The notes under the pieces were generated by a model that was not told the origin of the DNA, made no database searches, and saw nothing but the letters and a program-made list of their open reading frames with translations. This document shows positions 23,118 through 31,723 of a stretch of DNA of 36,935 bases, one piece after another. Each line of letters starts with the position of its first letter. Within the stretch, counting starts at the first letter, position 1. This stretch comes from Clostridia bacterium (lineage in GTDB: Bacteria; Bacillota; Clostridia; TANB77; CAG-508), in the NCBI GenBank assembly GCA_900754085.1, contig CAAEBO010000036.1, positions 1 to 36,935 of the forward strand. Reading direction: 5' to 3'. The translations under genes and the position numbers were made by a program.

Positions 23118-24650
23118 ATGCCAAAAGAAAAAATTTTTTCTAAACTAAAAGACAAAGATTATAATAATTTATTAGAACAAATTTTAGAGAAAAAAGATTT
23201 TTCTAGTACGGGTAAAAATTTAATATTAAGTATTTTATATAAAATGGAGACAAATTATAATGACTATAAAATGGTCAAAAGAGATGTTTCAGATAAAGAA
23301 GAAGTTTTAAATAATTTTATAAATATTGTTAAGGAAAATTGTAAGAATTTAGTTATAATAAAGCCAGAAAGTAACAGAAGCGATATATTAAACGATATAA
23401 ACTCTAAATATATTGCAAATATAGAAAAAAAAGAATTAGAAGTTTTTCAAAACGAAAAATGTGTAATGGAAGGGCTATATAGTTTATACAATAATGAACA
23501 TATATTAAATGAAAAATATGGAATCCTAAAAGATGCAATTACAGAGATTCTTACAAAGGGAAATTCTAGTAATAATATAGAATTATTAAGAGACTTTAAC
23601 GGATTTGCATGGTATATATCTTCAAATGAATTTGAAGATATATACTCTAATTTAATTTTTCAAAATATTAGGATAATAGCAGGAAATGAACTATTAGAAG
23701 AATGGATACACAATAAAGATGAAAAGGAAGATTATTTAGATAAATTAAAACAAGAATTAAAAAGAAGATATGAGAATGATTTTGCAGAAAAATTATTTAA
23801 GCAAATAATTGTAACAATATTAAAAATTTATATAGAAAGAAATCCTAAAAGATCCAATGAACTAGAAAATATTGAAGAAAAAACATCTAAAAAAAATATA
23901 GATAAAATAACAAAGGAAAAAAAGGAACTATTAAAGCGAGTAGAATATTTAGATAGATGTATAAATGACTCTGAAGAATTAAAAAAAGAATTGCTAAAAA
24001 GTAATACGAATAAAAATGAACTTCAATTAAGAACAGATTTAATTGAAGAAAGAGAAAAATGTATAAAGCAAATAATGGAATATAATAAAAAGCTAGATCC
24101 TAGACAAATTATAAAGCAAATAAAAGGAAATAAAGCCAATAGAGTTTCTATTTTTAATTATAAAGAAATATTAGAAAGTGATGAAACAGCATTAGATGAA
24201 TTAATAAAATTGCAAAAGATGTTTTTAAAAGGATATAAAATATTAGCAGAAAAACTAAGTGGAAAAAAAGAAGTGTTAGAATTATTGTATGAATTTAGAT
24301 ATTATAATTTAATTCCTATATCAAAACAAGAATTGCTAAAAGATAATGAAGAATTAAAAGAAGATATAAACAGTGTAAGAGAATTTTTAATACAAAAAGC
24401 AATTAATGAGAAGCTTATAAATTCAGTTAATGCTAATGAATATATAAATAAAGAAATATTAAAAAGTATTTTTTCATTAAAAATAATAAAGCTAGAAAAT
24501 GCACAAGTAAGTATTAAAGCTACACAAACAGGAGTAAGAGCAAATTATTTAGATGGTGATGTAGAGGAAAAATTAAAAGATATACCTATTACAAATAGTA
24601 TAGGAAAATTTAAGATAAAGGAAAAGAAAAAAATTAAAATATTTTCATAG
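23118..24650 (+). CDS. Hypothetical helical protein, 510 aa
   Basis: I do not recognise this gene. It encodes a soluble, Lys/Glu/Asn-rich, mostly helical protein with no signal peptide or membrane helix. Visible parts: a helical N-terminal half with GFAWYISSNEFEDIYSNLIFQNIR near residues 160-185, a coiled coil at about 260-330 (KITKEKKELLKRVEYLDRCI, LRTDLIEEREKCIKQIMEY), LDPRQIIKQIKGNKANRVS, and a C-terminal region with strand-like SLKIIKLENAQVSIK. ATG 23118 is preferred, with AAGGGTGG five bases before it; GTG 23109 lies within that site. It starts 14 bases after ftsK and ends 11 bases before the next gene, so it belongs to the same transcript and probably has a conserved housekeeping role in this lineage. 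Confidence 0.75.
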   Translation: MPKEKIFSKLKDKDYNNLLEQILEKKDFSSTGKNLILSILYKMETNYNDYKMVKRDVSDKEEVLNNFINIVKENCKNLVIIKPESNRSDILNDINSKYIANIEKKELEVFQNEKCVMEGLYSLYNNEHILNEKYGILKDAITEILTKGNSSNNIELLRDFNGFAWYISSNEFEDIYSNLIFQNIRIIAGNELLEEWIHNKDEKEDYLDKLKQELKRRYENDFAEKLFKQIIVTILKIYIERNPKRSNELENIEEKTSKKNIDKITKEKKELLKRVEYLDRCINDSEELKKELLKSNTNKNELQLRTDLIEEREKCIKQIMEYNKKLDPRQIIKQIKGNKANRVSIFNYKEILESDETALDELIKLQKMFLKGYKILAEKLSGKKEVLELLYEFRYYNLIPISKQELLKDNEELKEDINSVREFLIQKAINEKLINSVNANEYINKEILKSIFSLKIIKLENAQVSIKATQTGVRANYLDGDVEEKLKDIPITNSIGKFKIKEKKKIKIFS

Positions 24651-24661
24651 GGAGGTAAAGA

Positions 24662-26317
24662 ATGAAAATAACTTTTTTAGGAGCTACAAAAACTGTAACT
24701 GGTTCAAACTTTTTAGTAGAAGGAGCTGGAAAAAAATTTTTAGTAGATTGTGGTCTATTTCAAGGTAAGGCTACAGAAGAACTGGAAAATGAAGAACCAT
24801 TTGAATTTGACATAAATAGCATAGATTTTATGCTATTAACTCATGCACATATAGATCATTCAGGAAGAATTCCAAAATTATATAAAGAAGGATACAGAAA
24901 AGAAATAATTGCAACAAAAGCTACATGTGACTTATGTTCTATTATGTTACCAGATAGTGGTCATATTCAAGAAATGGAAGTAAGCTGGGAAAACCGAAAA
25001 AGAGTTAGAAAAGGAGAAAGTGAGCTAGAACCATTGTATACAGCAGAGGAAGCAGCAAGGTCACTAGAATTGTTTAAACCAGTAAAATACGATGAAATAA
25101 TAGAAATTGATGAAAATATACATGTAAGATTTAATGATGCAGGACATATGCTAGGCTCTTCAACAATAGAAGTTTGGATAAGAGAAAACGAAAAAGAAGA
25201 GAAAATAGTATTTTCTGGAGATTTAGGAAATAATGATATACCATTATTAAGTGAGCCAACAATGATAGAAGATACAGATTACTTAATAATGGAATCAACA
25301 TATGGTAGCAGATTACATATGAGAAATGATGATAAGGCAGAATTATTTTTAAATGTAGTTTCAGAAACATTAGAACAAGGAGGAACAGTTGTTATACCTT
25401 CATTTGCAGTAGGTAGAACACAAGAAATACTTTTTGAAATAAATAAATTAAAAGACAAAAAAGACGATGAAAACTTTAGAAAAAAATACGAAGAACTAAT
25501 GAGAGTTCCAGTATATGTAGATAGTCCACTTGCAATATCTGCAACAGAAGTTTTTGAAGATAATATGGACTTATTTGATGAAGAAACAAAAGAATATATG
25601 CAAAAAGGAAATAATCCATTAGAATTTCCAGGACTACAATTTACAAGAACAGTAGAGGAGTCAAAAGCATTAAATGAAAGCAACGAATCTTGTATTATTA
25701 TTTCTGCAAGTGGTATGTGTGATGTAGGAAGAATAAAACATCATTTAAAACATAACATATGGAATCCAAATAATACAATTTTGTTTGTAGGATATCAAGC
25801 ACCAGGAACATTAGGATATAGTATAGTAAATGGGGCAAAGAAAATAAAATTATTTGGAGAAGAAGTTGCAGTAAATGCAAGAATAGAGTATATAGAAGGA
25901 TACTCTGGACATGCAGACCAAGAGGGATTACTAAACTTTATATATTCATTCCTAAAGAAGCCAAAACATATATTTTTACTACATGGGGAGCCAGAAGGAC
26001 AAGAAGTATTAAAAAATAAAATAATAGAAACAACTAATTTACCTGTTTCTATTCCAAACTTTGGAGAAACATATGAACTTACAGATACAGATGTAAGATT
26101 AGTAGGAAGACAAAGAAGATCAGAAAACGAAGATAATAAGTTTACAAAACTTGCTATTATAGATAGACTAAACTTATTAAAAGAGAAAATTGATGATATG
26201 GAAGATATAGTAAACTATGGACTAATGGATAGCAATATAGAAAATAGTCAAATAGAAAATTTAAATGAAAAAATTAAAGAATTACAAAAGCAAATTAATA
26301 GAATTGTAAATAAATAA
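24662..26317 (+). CDS. Beta-CASP metallo-beta-lactamase RNase (CPSF/YSH1-like)
   Basis: A 551-residue protein with a metallo-beta-lactamase fold: MKITFLGATKTVTGSNFLVE, the metal motif HAHIDH (His61, His63, Asp65, His66), the later His in DAGHMLGSS and Asp in FSGDLG. The beta-CASP insert has ESTYGSR, GGTVVIPSFAVGRTQE, ISASGMCDVGRIKHHL and a final metal-site GYSGHADQEGLLNFI. This matches the COG1236 RNA nuclease group related to CPSF73 and distinct from RNase J. RNA cleavage or trimming in the cytosol is expected. The last 50 residues form a coiled coil (LKEKIDDMEDIVNYG, KIKELQKQINRI), an addition to the usual end. GGGAGGT overlaps the previous stop codon, showing tight coupling. Confidence 0.88.
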   Translation: MKITFLGATKTVTGSNFLVEGAGKKFLVDCGLFQGKATEELENEEPFEFDINSIDFMLLTHAHIDHSGRIPKLYKEGYRKEIIATKATCDLCSIMLPDSGHIQEMEVSWENRKRVRKGESELEPLYTAEEAARSLELFKPVKYDEIIEIDENIHVRFNDAGHMLGSSTIEVWIRENEKEEKIVFSGDLGNNDIPLLSEPTMIEDTDYLIMESTYGSRLHMRNDDKAELFLNVVSETLEQGGTVVIPSFAVGRTQEILFEINKLKDKKDDENFRKKYEELMRVPVYVDSPLAISATEVFEDNMDLFDEETKEYMQKGNNPLEFPGLQFTRTVEESKALNESNESCIIISASGMCDVGRIKHHLKHNIWNPNNTILFVGYQAPGTLGYSIVNGAKKIKLFGEEVAVNARIEYIEGYSGHADQEGLLNFIYSFLKKPKHIFLLHGEPEGQEVLKNKIIETTNLPVSIPNFGETYELTDTDVRLVGRQRRSENEDNKFTKLAIIDRLNLLKEKIDDMEDIVNYGLMDSNIENSQIENLNEKIKELQKQINRIVNK

Positions 26318-26329
26318 AGGAGAATACAA

Positions 26330-28285
26330 ATGAAAAGAAAATATCTAAATGATGCTATTATTGGAAATAGAAAAATGATTGCAAGCTTATCTAATAAAGG
26401 TGAATTATTAAGATTATCATACCCTACAGCAGATTATAGACAATTTATAGATTATTACGAAATGGGAGTAAAAGTAAATGACTCTATGCTAATTAAATTA
26501 CATGATGATATAAACAATACTTATAATCAATATTATTCTACAGATACAAATGTTTTAAATACAGAAATAGAAAATACATATTTTAAACTTAATATTAAGC
26601 AAGAAGATTTTATTCCAATGAAAAAAGATGTATTAATAAGAAGATATACATTTACAAATTATAATAAGATAGATTTAGATGTAAAGTTTTTAATAAATTC
26701 TAAACTATTTTCTAATTTAAATAACATGGTAGGAGTAAGAATATGTGATAATGCAATGATACAATATAGTCACGACTTTGCAATGACAACATTTTCTAAT
26801 ATGCCAATATATAGTTATCAATTGAATAATGTAGAAGCTAATATTTCTTCAGGAGTAATAAATGATAAAGACTATATAGCAATGTCTAACCAATCTGCAA
26901 TAGCATACGATTTAGGAATATTAAAACCAGGAGAAACAAAAGAATTTAATATATACATATATATTAATAAAAATTATAAAGTAGATGTATTAGATGACCT
27001 AATTAAAGAAATAGATAGGATAAAAGAATATGATACATTAAAATTAATTACAGATACTAAAAATTATTGGAGAAGATATGTAAAAAAACATGAAACAATT
27101 AAAGTAAAATATGATGATGAATTATATAATGCTAAAATACAAAAAATTTTAAGAAGAACAATTTTATTATTCCCATTATTAGTTAATGAAGAAACTGGTG
27201 GAATAATTGCAGCACTAGAAGTAGACGAAGAAAAAGATTTATGTGGAAGATATGCATATTGTTGGCCAAGAGATGCTGTTACAATTTCTCAAGCATTAGA
27301 TATGGTTGGTATGTATAAAGATGCAGACAATTTTTATAATGTATTTTTACGCAAAACACAAAGTCAAAATGGAATGTGGGAGCAACGTTTTTATACAGAT
27401 GGTAGACTAGCACCATGCTGGGGATACCAAGTAGATGAAACAGCAAGTGTAATTGCAGGATTATATCAACATTTTAAAATTAAAGAATTCAGATTAAAAG
27501 AACGAGATATCGACTTTTTAAAGAATAATTTGCTTATGTGCGAGAATGCAATAGAATTCTTAAAAAATTATATGGATAATCTTTTAAATGATAAAGAAGT
27601 AGAAGAAAATCTACAAACTAAATATAGCTATTTAGATAGAAGCCAAATATATAAACATGTAAGTTATGACTTATGGGAGATGAATGAAGGAGTACATTTA
27701 TATTCTTTATCTGCAATATATTCAGCTTTTGATGCAATGGAGAAGATATATTTAGAGTTACAAAAGAGTAGTAAGAAATTTAAAGTTCCAAAAGAAGCTG
27801 AAAAATTAAAAGAATACAAAGAAATAATAAAGAAATATATTTTAGAAAACTTGTATGACGAAAAGCAAAATATATTAAAAAGAAATACAAAAGATAGCAA
27901 TATGGACATAAGTATAATGGGAGCAGTTACACCATTTAGAGTATTTGATCCAAACGACAAAATAATTCAAAATACAGTGCAAAAAATTAATTTAACATTA
28001 AGAACATATACTGGTGGATATTTAAGGTTTGAAAATGATGGGTATATTGGAGGTAAGAACCCATGGGTAATATCTACAATGTGGATGTACATATACTATA
28101 AGTTAATTGGAGCAAAGGCAAATGCTGAAGAATGTTTAAATTTCGTAATAGATACAGCAACACCTTTAGGATTACTTGCAGAGCAAGTAGATAATGAAGA
28201 AATGAAGTCTAAATGGGTCATTGGACTAGGATGGTCACATGCTATGTTTATATTAGCGCTAGGTTTAGAAGAATTAATTAAATAA
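26330..28285 (+). CDS. Glycoside hydrolase family 15 (glucoamylase-like) protein
   Basis: A 651-residue protein with an N-terminal beta-sandwich of about 260 residues and a C-terminal (alpha/alpha)6 barrel. Barrel motifs: GRYAYCWPRDAVTISQALDM (Trp312, Arg314, Asp315), GMWEQRFYTDGRLAPCWGYQVDETASVI, the acid-bearing LWEMNEGVHLYSLSAIYSAF (Trp449, Glu450, Glu453, His456) and a late GLGWSHAMFILAL. GH15 enzymes release glucose from alpha-glucans such as maltodextrin, glycogen or isomaltose. There is no signal peptide, so it should act inside the cell, perhaps on stored glycogen. The gene lies 12 bases after the MBL gene and 19 bases before radA, inside an informational operon, an unexpected place for a sugar enzyme. 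Confidence 0.88.
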   Translation: MKRKYLNDAIIGNRKMIASLSNKGELLRLSYPTADYRQFIDYYEMGVKVNDSMLIKLHDDINNTYNQYYSTDTNVLNTEIENTYFKLNIKQEDFIPMKKDVLIRRYTFTNYNKIDLDVKFLINSKLFSNLNNMVGVRICDNAMIQYSHDFAMTTFSNMPIYSYQLNNVEANISSGVINDKDYIAMSNQSAIAYDLGILKPGETKEFNIYIYINKNYKVDVLDDLIKEIDRIKEYDTLKLITDTKNYWRRYVKKHETIKVKYDDELYNAKIQKILRRTILLFPLLVNEETGGIIAALEVDEEKDLCGRYAYCWPRDAVTISQALDMVGMYKDADNFYNVFLRKTQSQNGMWEQRFYTDGRLAPCWGYQVDETASVIAGLYQHFKIKEFRLKERDIDFLKNNLLMCENAIEFLKNYMDNLLNDKEVEENLQTKYSYLDRSQIYKHVSYDLWEMNEGVHLYSLSAIYSAFDAMEKIYLELQKSSKKFKVPKEAEKLKEYKEIIKKYILENLYDEKQNILKRNTKDSNMDISIMGAVTPFRVFDPNDKIIQNTVQKINLTLRTYTGGYLRFENDGYIGGKNPWVISTMWMYIYYKLIGAKANAEECLNFVIDTATPLGLLAEQVDNEEMKSKWVIGLGWSHAMFILALGLEELIK

Positions 28286-28304
28286 AGACTAAAAAAGGAG
28301 CAAT

Positions 28305-29663
28305 ATGAAGGCAAAAACAGTTTTTGTGTGTAACGAATGTGGATATGAATCTGCTAAATGGTTAGGAAAATGCCCAGCATGCAATTCATGGAATACATTT
28401 TTTGAAGAAAAAATATCTACAAAAGTAGAAAATGGAAAAAAGGCTAAGAAAGTTCAAGAAGGACCAAAGCCATTAAATAGTTATGTTGGGCAAGATGCCC
28501 AACGAACTTCTACAGGATACAAAGAACTAGACACAGTTTTAGGTGGAGGATTGGTAAAAGGATCTCTAGTTTTAGTAGGAGGGGAGCCAGGAATAGGTAA
28601 GTCTACTTTAATTTTGCAATTATGTGACAAAATAAAAGGGGAAGGAAAAGTATTATATGTTTCTGGCGAAGAATCTGCAGAGCAAATAAAACTAAGAGCA
28701 GATAGATTAAATATAAAAAATGATGATATTTTGTTTTTAGGTGAAACTGATATAGACATTATAGACCAAAACATAGAGGAATTAGAGCCAAAGTTAGTAA
28801 TAATAGATTCTATGCAAACAATGTATTCAGAAGAAATTAGCTCTGCACCAGGAAGTGTAAGCCAAGTAAGAGAAATAACAAGTAGAGTAATGAAAAGTTG
28901 CAAGTCTAGAAAAATTACAACTATAATTATTGGTCATGTTACAAAAGATGGTAATATAGCAGGGCCAAGGGTTTTAGAACATATGGTAGATACAGTACTA
29001 TATATAGAAGGAGAAAGATATTTTTCTTATAGAATGGTAAGAGGTGTAAAAAACAGGTTTGGATCTACAAATGAAATTGGAATGTTTGAGATGCAAGAAA
29101 AAGGTATGGTAGAAATAACTAACCCATCATCAATTTTAATTTCAGAAAGAGAAGAGAATCCATCTGGATCTGTTATAGTTGCAACAGTAGAAGGGACAAG
29201 ACCATTATTAGTAGAGCTACAAGCTTTAGTAACGCAAAGTGTATTTGGACTTCCTAGAAGAACAGCAAATGGAATAGATTATAACAGATTAACATTATTA
29301 GTTGCAGTAATGGAAAAGAAAGCAGGATTTATGCTAGGAAACCAAGATGTTTATTTAAATGTAGTAGGTGGTTTAAAAGTAAATGAACCAGCATTAGATT
29401 TAGGAATAGTATTAGCAACTGCTTCAAGCTTTAAGAACATAAGTATTCCAAAAGGAATAATAGCATTAGGAGAGGTTGGCTTAACAGGAGAAGTAAGAAC
29501 AATTAATATGATAGAAAAAAGGCTTAAAGAGGCAGAAAGATTAGGCTTTAAAAAATGTATAATACCAGAAAATAACAAAAAACTATTGAAAGAATCATAT
29601 AAATTGGATATAATTGGTGTGAAAAATATTAACGAAGCCATGAAAGAAATTGGATTAAGATAG
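28305..29663 (+). CDS. radA: DNA repair protein RadA (Sms)
   Basis: A 452-residue RecA-like ATPase that drives branch migration in recombinational repair. In order: a zinc ribbon with Cys9, Cys12, Cys23 and Cys26; a linker; the ATPase with TGYKELDTVLGGGLVKGSLVLVGGEPGIGKST (P-loop 94-101), VLYVSGEESAEQIKLRADRL and LVIIDSMQTMYS; the RadA-specific KNRFG near residue 249; and a C-terminal Lon-like domain (DYNRLTLLVAVMEKKAGF, LDLGIVLATASSF, GEVGLTGEVR). GGAG precedes the ATG. The disA gene follows after 35 bases, a conserved pair in Firmicutes. Confidence 0.97.
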   Translation: MKAKTVFVCNECGYESAKWLGKCPACNSWNTFFEEKISTKVENGKKAKKVQEGPKPLNSYVGQDAQRTSTGYKELDTVLGGGLVKGSLVLVGGEPGIGKSTLILQLCDKIKGEGKVLYVSGEESAEQIKLRADRLNIKNDDILFLGETDIDIIDQNIEELEPKLVIIDSMQTMYSEEISSAPGSVSQVREITSRVMKSCKSRKITTIIIGHVTKDGNIAGPRVLEHMVDTVLYIEGERYFSYRMVRGVKNRFGSTNEIGMFEMQEKGMVEITNPSSILISEREENPSGSVIVATVEGTRPLLVELQALVTQSVFGLPRRTANGIDYNRLTLLVAVMEKKAGFMLGNQDVYLNVVGGLKVNEPALDLGIVLATASSFKNISIPKGIIALGEVGLTGEVRTINMIEKRLKEAERLGFKKCIIPENNKKLLKESYKLDIIGVKNINEAMKEIGLR

Positions 29664-29698
29664 TTAATAAGTTGGTTAGTAGAAAGGGTTGATTACAA

Positions 29699-30775
29699 GT
29701 GAGAATCAGCAAAAAAGATGAAGTTACAGACATACTAAAGCTAATTTCACCTGGAACACCAATAAGAGAAGGACTAGATAATATTTTAAAAGCAAAAACA
29801 GGAGCATTATTAGTATTTTCTGATTCTAAAGAAGTTTTAGACATAGTAGATGGAGGATTTTTTATAGATGAAGAATACACATCTTCTAAACTTTATGAAC
29901 TTGCTAAAATGGATGGTGCAATAGTATTAAGTACAGACCTAAAGAAAATTTTATATGCAAATGCACAGCTAATACCATCACCAGAAATTACTACTAAAGA
30001 AACAGGTACCCGCCACAGAACAGCAGAGAGAACAGCAAAACAAACAGGAGCACTAGTAATAAGTATTTCGCAAAGAAGAAATATAATAACAGTATTTAAA
30101 GGTAACTTAAGGTATACAATACAAGATTCATCAACAATATTAAATAGAACAAACCAAGCATTACAAACATTAGAAAAATATAAGAAAGTGTTTGATAGTA
30201 AGTTAAATATTTTAAATGAATATGAGTTTAACGATATTGTTACTTTAGATAATGTAGTAGGAGCTATACAAAGAGCGGAAATGGTTATGAAAATAGTAGA
30301 CGAAGTCCAAAGAGGAATTTCAGAATTAGGACAAGATGGTAGACTTATAAGTATGCAATTAGAAGAACTAGTAGGTGGGCTAGAAAGAGAAGAACTTCTA
30401 ATAATAAAAGATTATCTATGTAAAGAAACGACTAAAACAGAAGATGAAGCATTAGAAGATATAATTAAACTGCCATATGAAGAACTTTTAAAAACATCTT
30501 CAATAGCAAAAACATTAGGATACGAAAATTTCGATAATTACGATGAAGTTGGAGTTTACACAAGAGGATATAGAATTTTAAGTAAAATTCCAAGAGTACC
30601 TAATAATATAGTAGAAAACTTAGTAAAATCTTTTGACTCTTTCCAACATATTCTAGATGCAGATATTCCAGAGCTTGACGAAGTAGAAGGAATAGGAGAA
30701 GTAAGAGCAAAAACAATAAAACAATCTTTAAAAAGAATGCAAGAGCAGTTTATTTTTGACAATGCTTTAATTTAA
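29699..30775 (+). CDS. disA: DNA integrity scanning protein DisA, diadenylate cyclase
   Basis: A 358-residue octameric enzyme that makes cyclic di-AMP from two ATP while scanning DNA for branched structures. The N-terminal DAC domain (about 1-150) has DGA at 72-74 (MDGAIVLS) and RHR at 105-107 (TGTRHRTAER), the two catalytic motifs. A helical middle region follows, and a C-terminal helix-hairpin-helix DNA-binding domain ends the protein (LDEVEGIGEVRAKTIKQSLKRM). The start is GTG 29699 with AAAGGG about 10 bases upstream; the sequence there, MRISKKDEVTDILKLISPGTP, matches the family start. Pairing with radA fits the reported control of DisA by RadA at recombination intermediates. Confidence 0.96.
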   Translation: MRISKKDEVTDILKLISPGTPIREGLDNILKAKTGALLVFSDSKEVLDIVDGGFFIDEEYTSSKLYELAKMDGAIVLSTDLKKILYANAQLIPSPEITTKETGTRHRTAERTAKQTGALVISISQRRNIITVFKGNLRYTIQDSSTILNRTNQALQTLEKYKKVFDSKLNILNEYEFNDIVTLDNVVGAIQRAEMVMKIVDEVQRGISELGQDGRLISMQLEELVGGLEREELLIIKDYLCKETTKTEDEALEDIIKLPYEELLKTSSIAKTLGYENFDNYDEVGVYTRGYRILSKIPRVPNNIVENLVKSFDSFQHILDADIPELDEVEGIGEVRAKTIKQSLKRMQEQFIFDNALI

Positions 30776-30790
30776 TTAGGAGGATAACGA

Positions 30791-31558
30791 ATGAAAACAA
30801 AGAAAATAATTATGATTATAGCAATTATATTAATAGTTGTATTAACAGGTTTTGTAGGATATACAATATACCAAAAGGTAACTTTTAAAAAGCAAAACCC
30901 AATAGTAACAATGGAAATAGAAGGAATGGGAACAATGAAATTAGAATTATACCCAGACCAAGCACCAAATACAGTAGCTAATTTTGTTACTTTAGCTAAT
31001 AGAGGATTTTATGATGGTTTAACATTCCATAGAATAGTAAAAGACTTTATGGTACAAGGTGGAGATAAAGATGGAACTGGTTCAGGATCACCAACATTAT
31101 CTGCAATAGAAGATGGAGGATCAGAAACAGAAAACTATGCCATAAAAGGTGAATTTGTACAAAACGGATTTAATAAAAACACTATAAGACACGAAAAAGG
31201 TGTAATATCAATGGCAAGATCTGACTATAGCCAAATGGGACTATATGAAGAAGGATATAATTCAGCTGGATCACAATTTTTTATAATGACAGGTGATAAT
31301 GCAACATTAAATGGATACTATGCAGCATTTGGAAAAGTTATAGAAGGAATGGAAATATTAGATAAATTAAACGAAACAGAAGTAACAACAGCAGACGAAA
31401 CAGAAGGAGCAGAAGCAAGTAAGCCAGTTAATCCACCAGTAATAAAAAGTGTAAGAGTAGATACTTTTGGTGTAGATTATGGAAAGCCAGAAACAGTAAA
31501 ACCATTTGACTATAATTCATATTTACAACAAATGTATAGTGGAATGAGTGGTATGTAA
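30791..31558 (+). CDS. Membrane-anchored cyclophilin-type peptidyl-prolyl isomerase
   Basis: A 255-residue protein. An N-terminal basic stretch and one hydrophobic helix (about 5-27) act as an uncleaved anchor; there is no lipobox Cys. The cyclophilin domain follows (about 38-235): MEIEGMGTMKLELYPDQAPNT, NFVTLANRGFYDGLTFHRIVKDFMVQGGD, GVISMARS and AGSQFFIMTGDN, with the family's Phe-His-Arg and Gln-Gly-Gly catalytic region intact. It should speed folding of exported proteins at the outer face of the membrane. It lies 15 bases after disA, with an AGGAGG ribosome site, and is the last gene of the run. The REP-like repeat copy 2 begins right at its stop codon. Confidence 0.92.
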   Translation: MKTKKIIMIIAIILIVVLTGFVGYTIYQKVTFKKQNPIVTMEIEGMGTMKLELYPDQAPNTVANFVTLANRGFYDGLTFHRIVKDFMVQGGDKDGTGSGSPTLSAIEDGGSETENYAIKGEFVQNGFNKNTIRHEKGVISMARSDYSQMGLYEEGYNSAGSQFFIMTGDNATLNGYYAAFGKVIEGMEILDKLNETEVTTADETEGAEASKPVNPPVIKSVRVDTFGVDYGKPETVKPFDYNSYLQQMYSGMSGM

Positions 31559-31590
31559 CAGGGATTTTGGGGACGGTCTTTGAAATCCCT
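31559..31590 (+). repeat. REP-like GGGGACGGTC palindromic repeat, copy 2
   Basis: CAGGGATTTT, GGGGACGGTC, TTTGAAATCCCT directly after the cyclophilin stop codon and before its terminator. The arms GGGATTTT (31561-31568) and GAAATCCC (31582-31589) pair with one G-T. Compared with the reverse complement of copy 1 (6550-6580), 27 of 29 bases agree. Confidence 0.75.
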
Positions 31591-31596
31591 ATTAAT

Positions 31597-31641
31597 AAAA
31601 AAGCACAGTAATTATTGTATAATAATTTATTGTGCTTTTTT
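31597..31641 (+). terminator. Terminator of the ftsK-cyclophilin run
   Basis: A two-part stem: AAAAAAGCACA (31597-31607) with TGTGCTTTTTT (31631-31641), and inside it AATTATT with AATAATT around loop GTAT. The outer arm ends in a T run. Confidence 0.85.
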
Positions 31642-31723
31642 GTAGTAGCAAATCTTTTTTATATAAAAGTAACAAGAATAATGATATGATACATATAATA
31701 TTATATAAGAGAGGTAATGTTAT

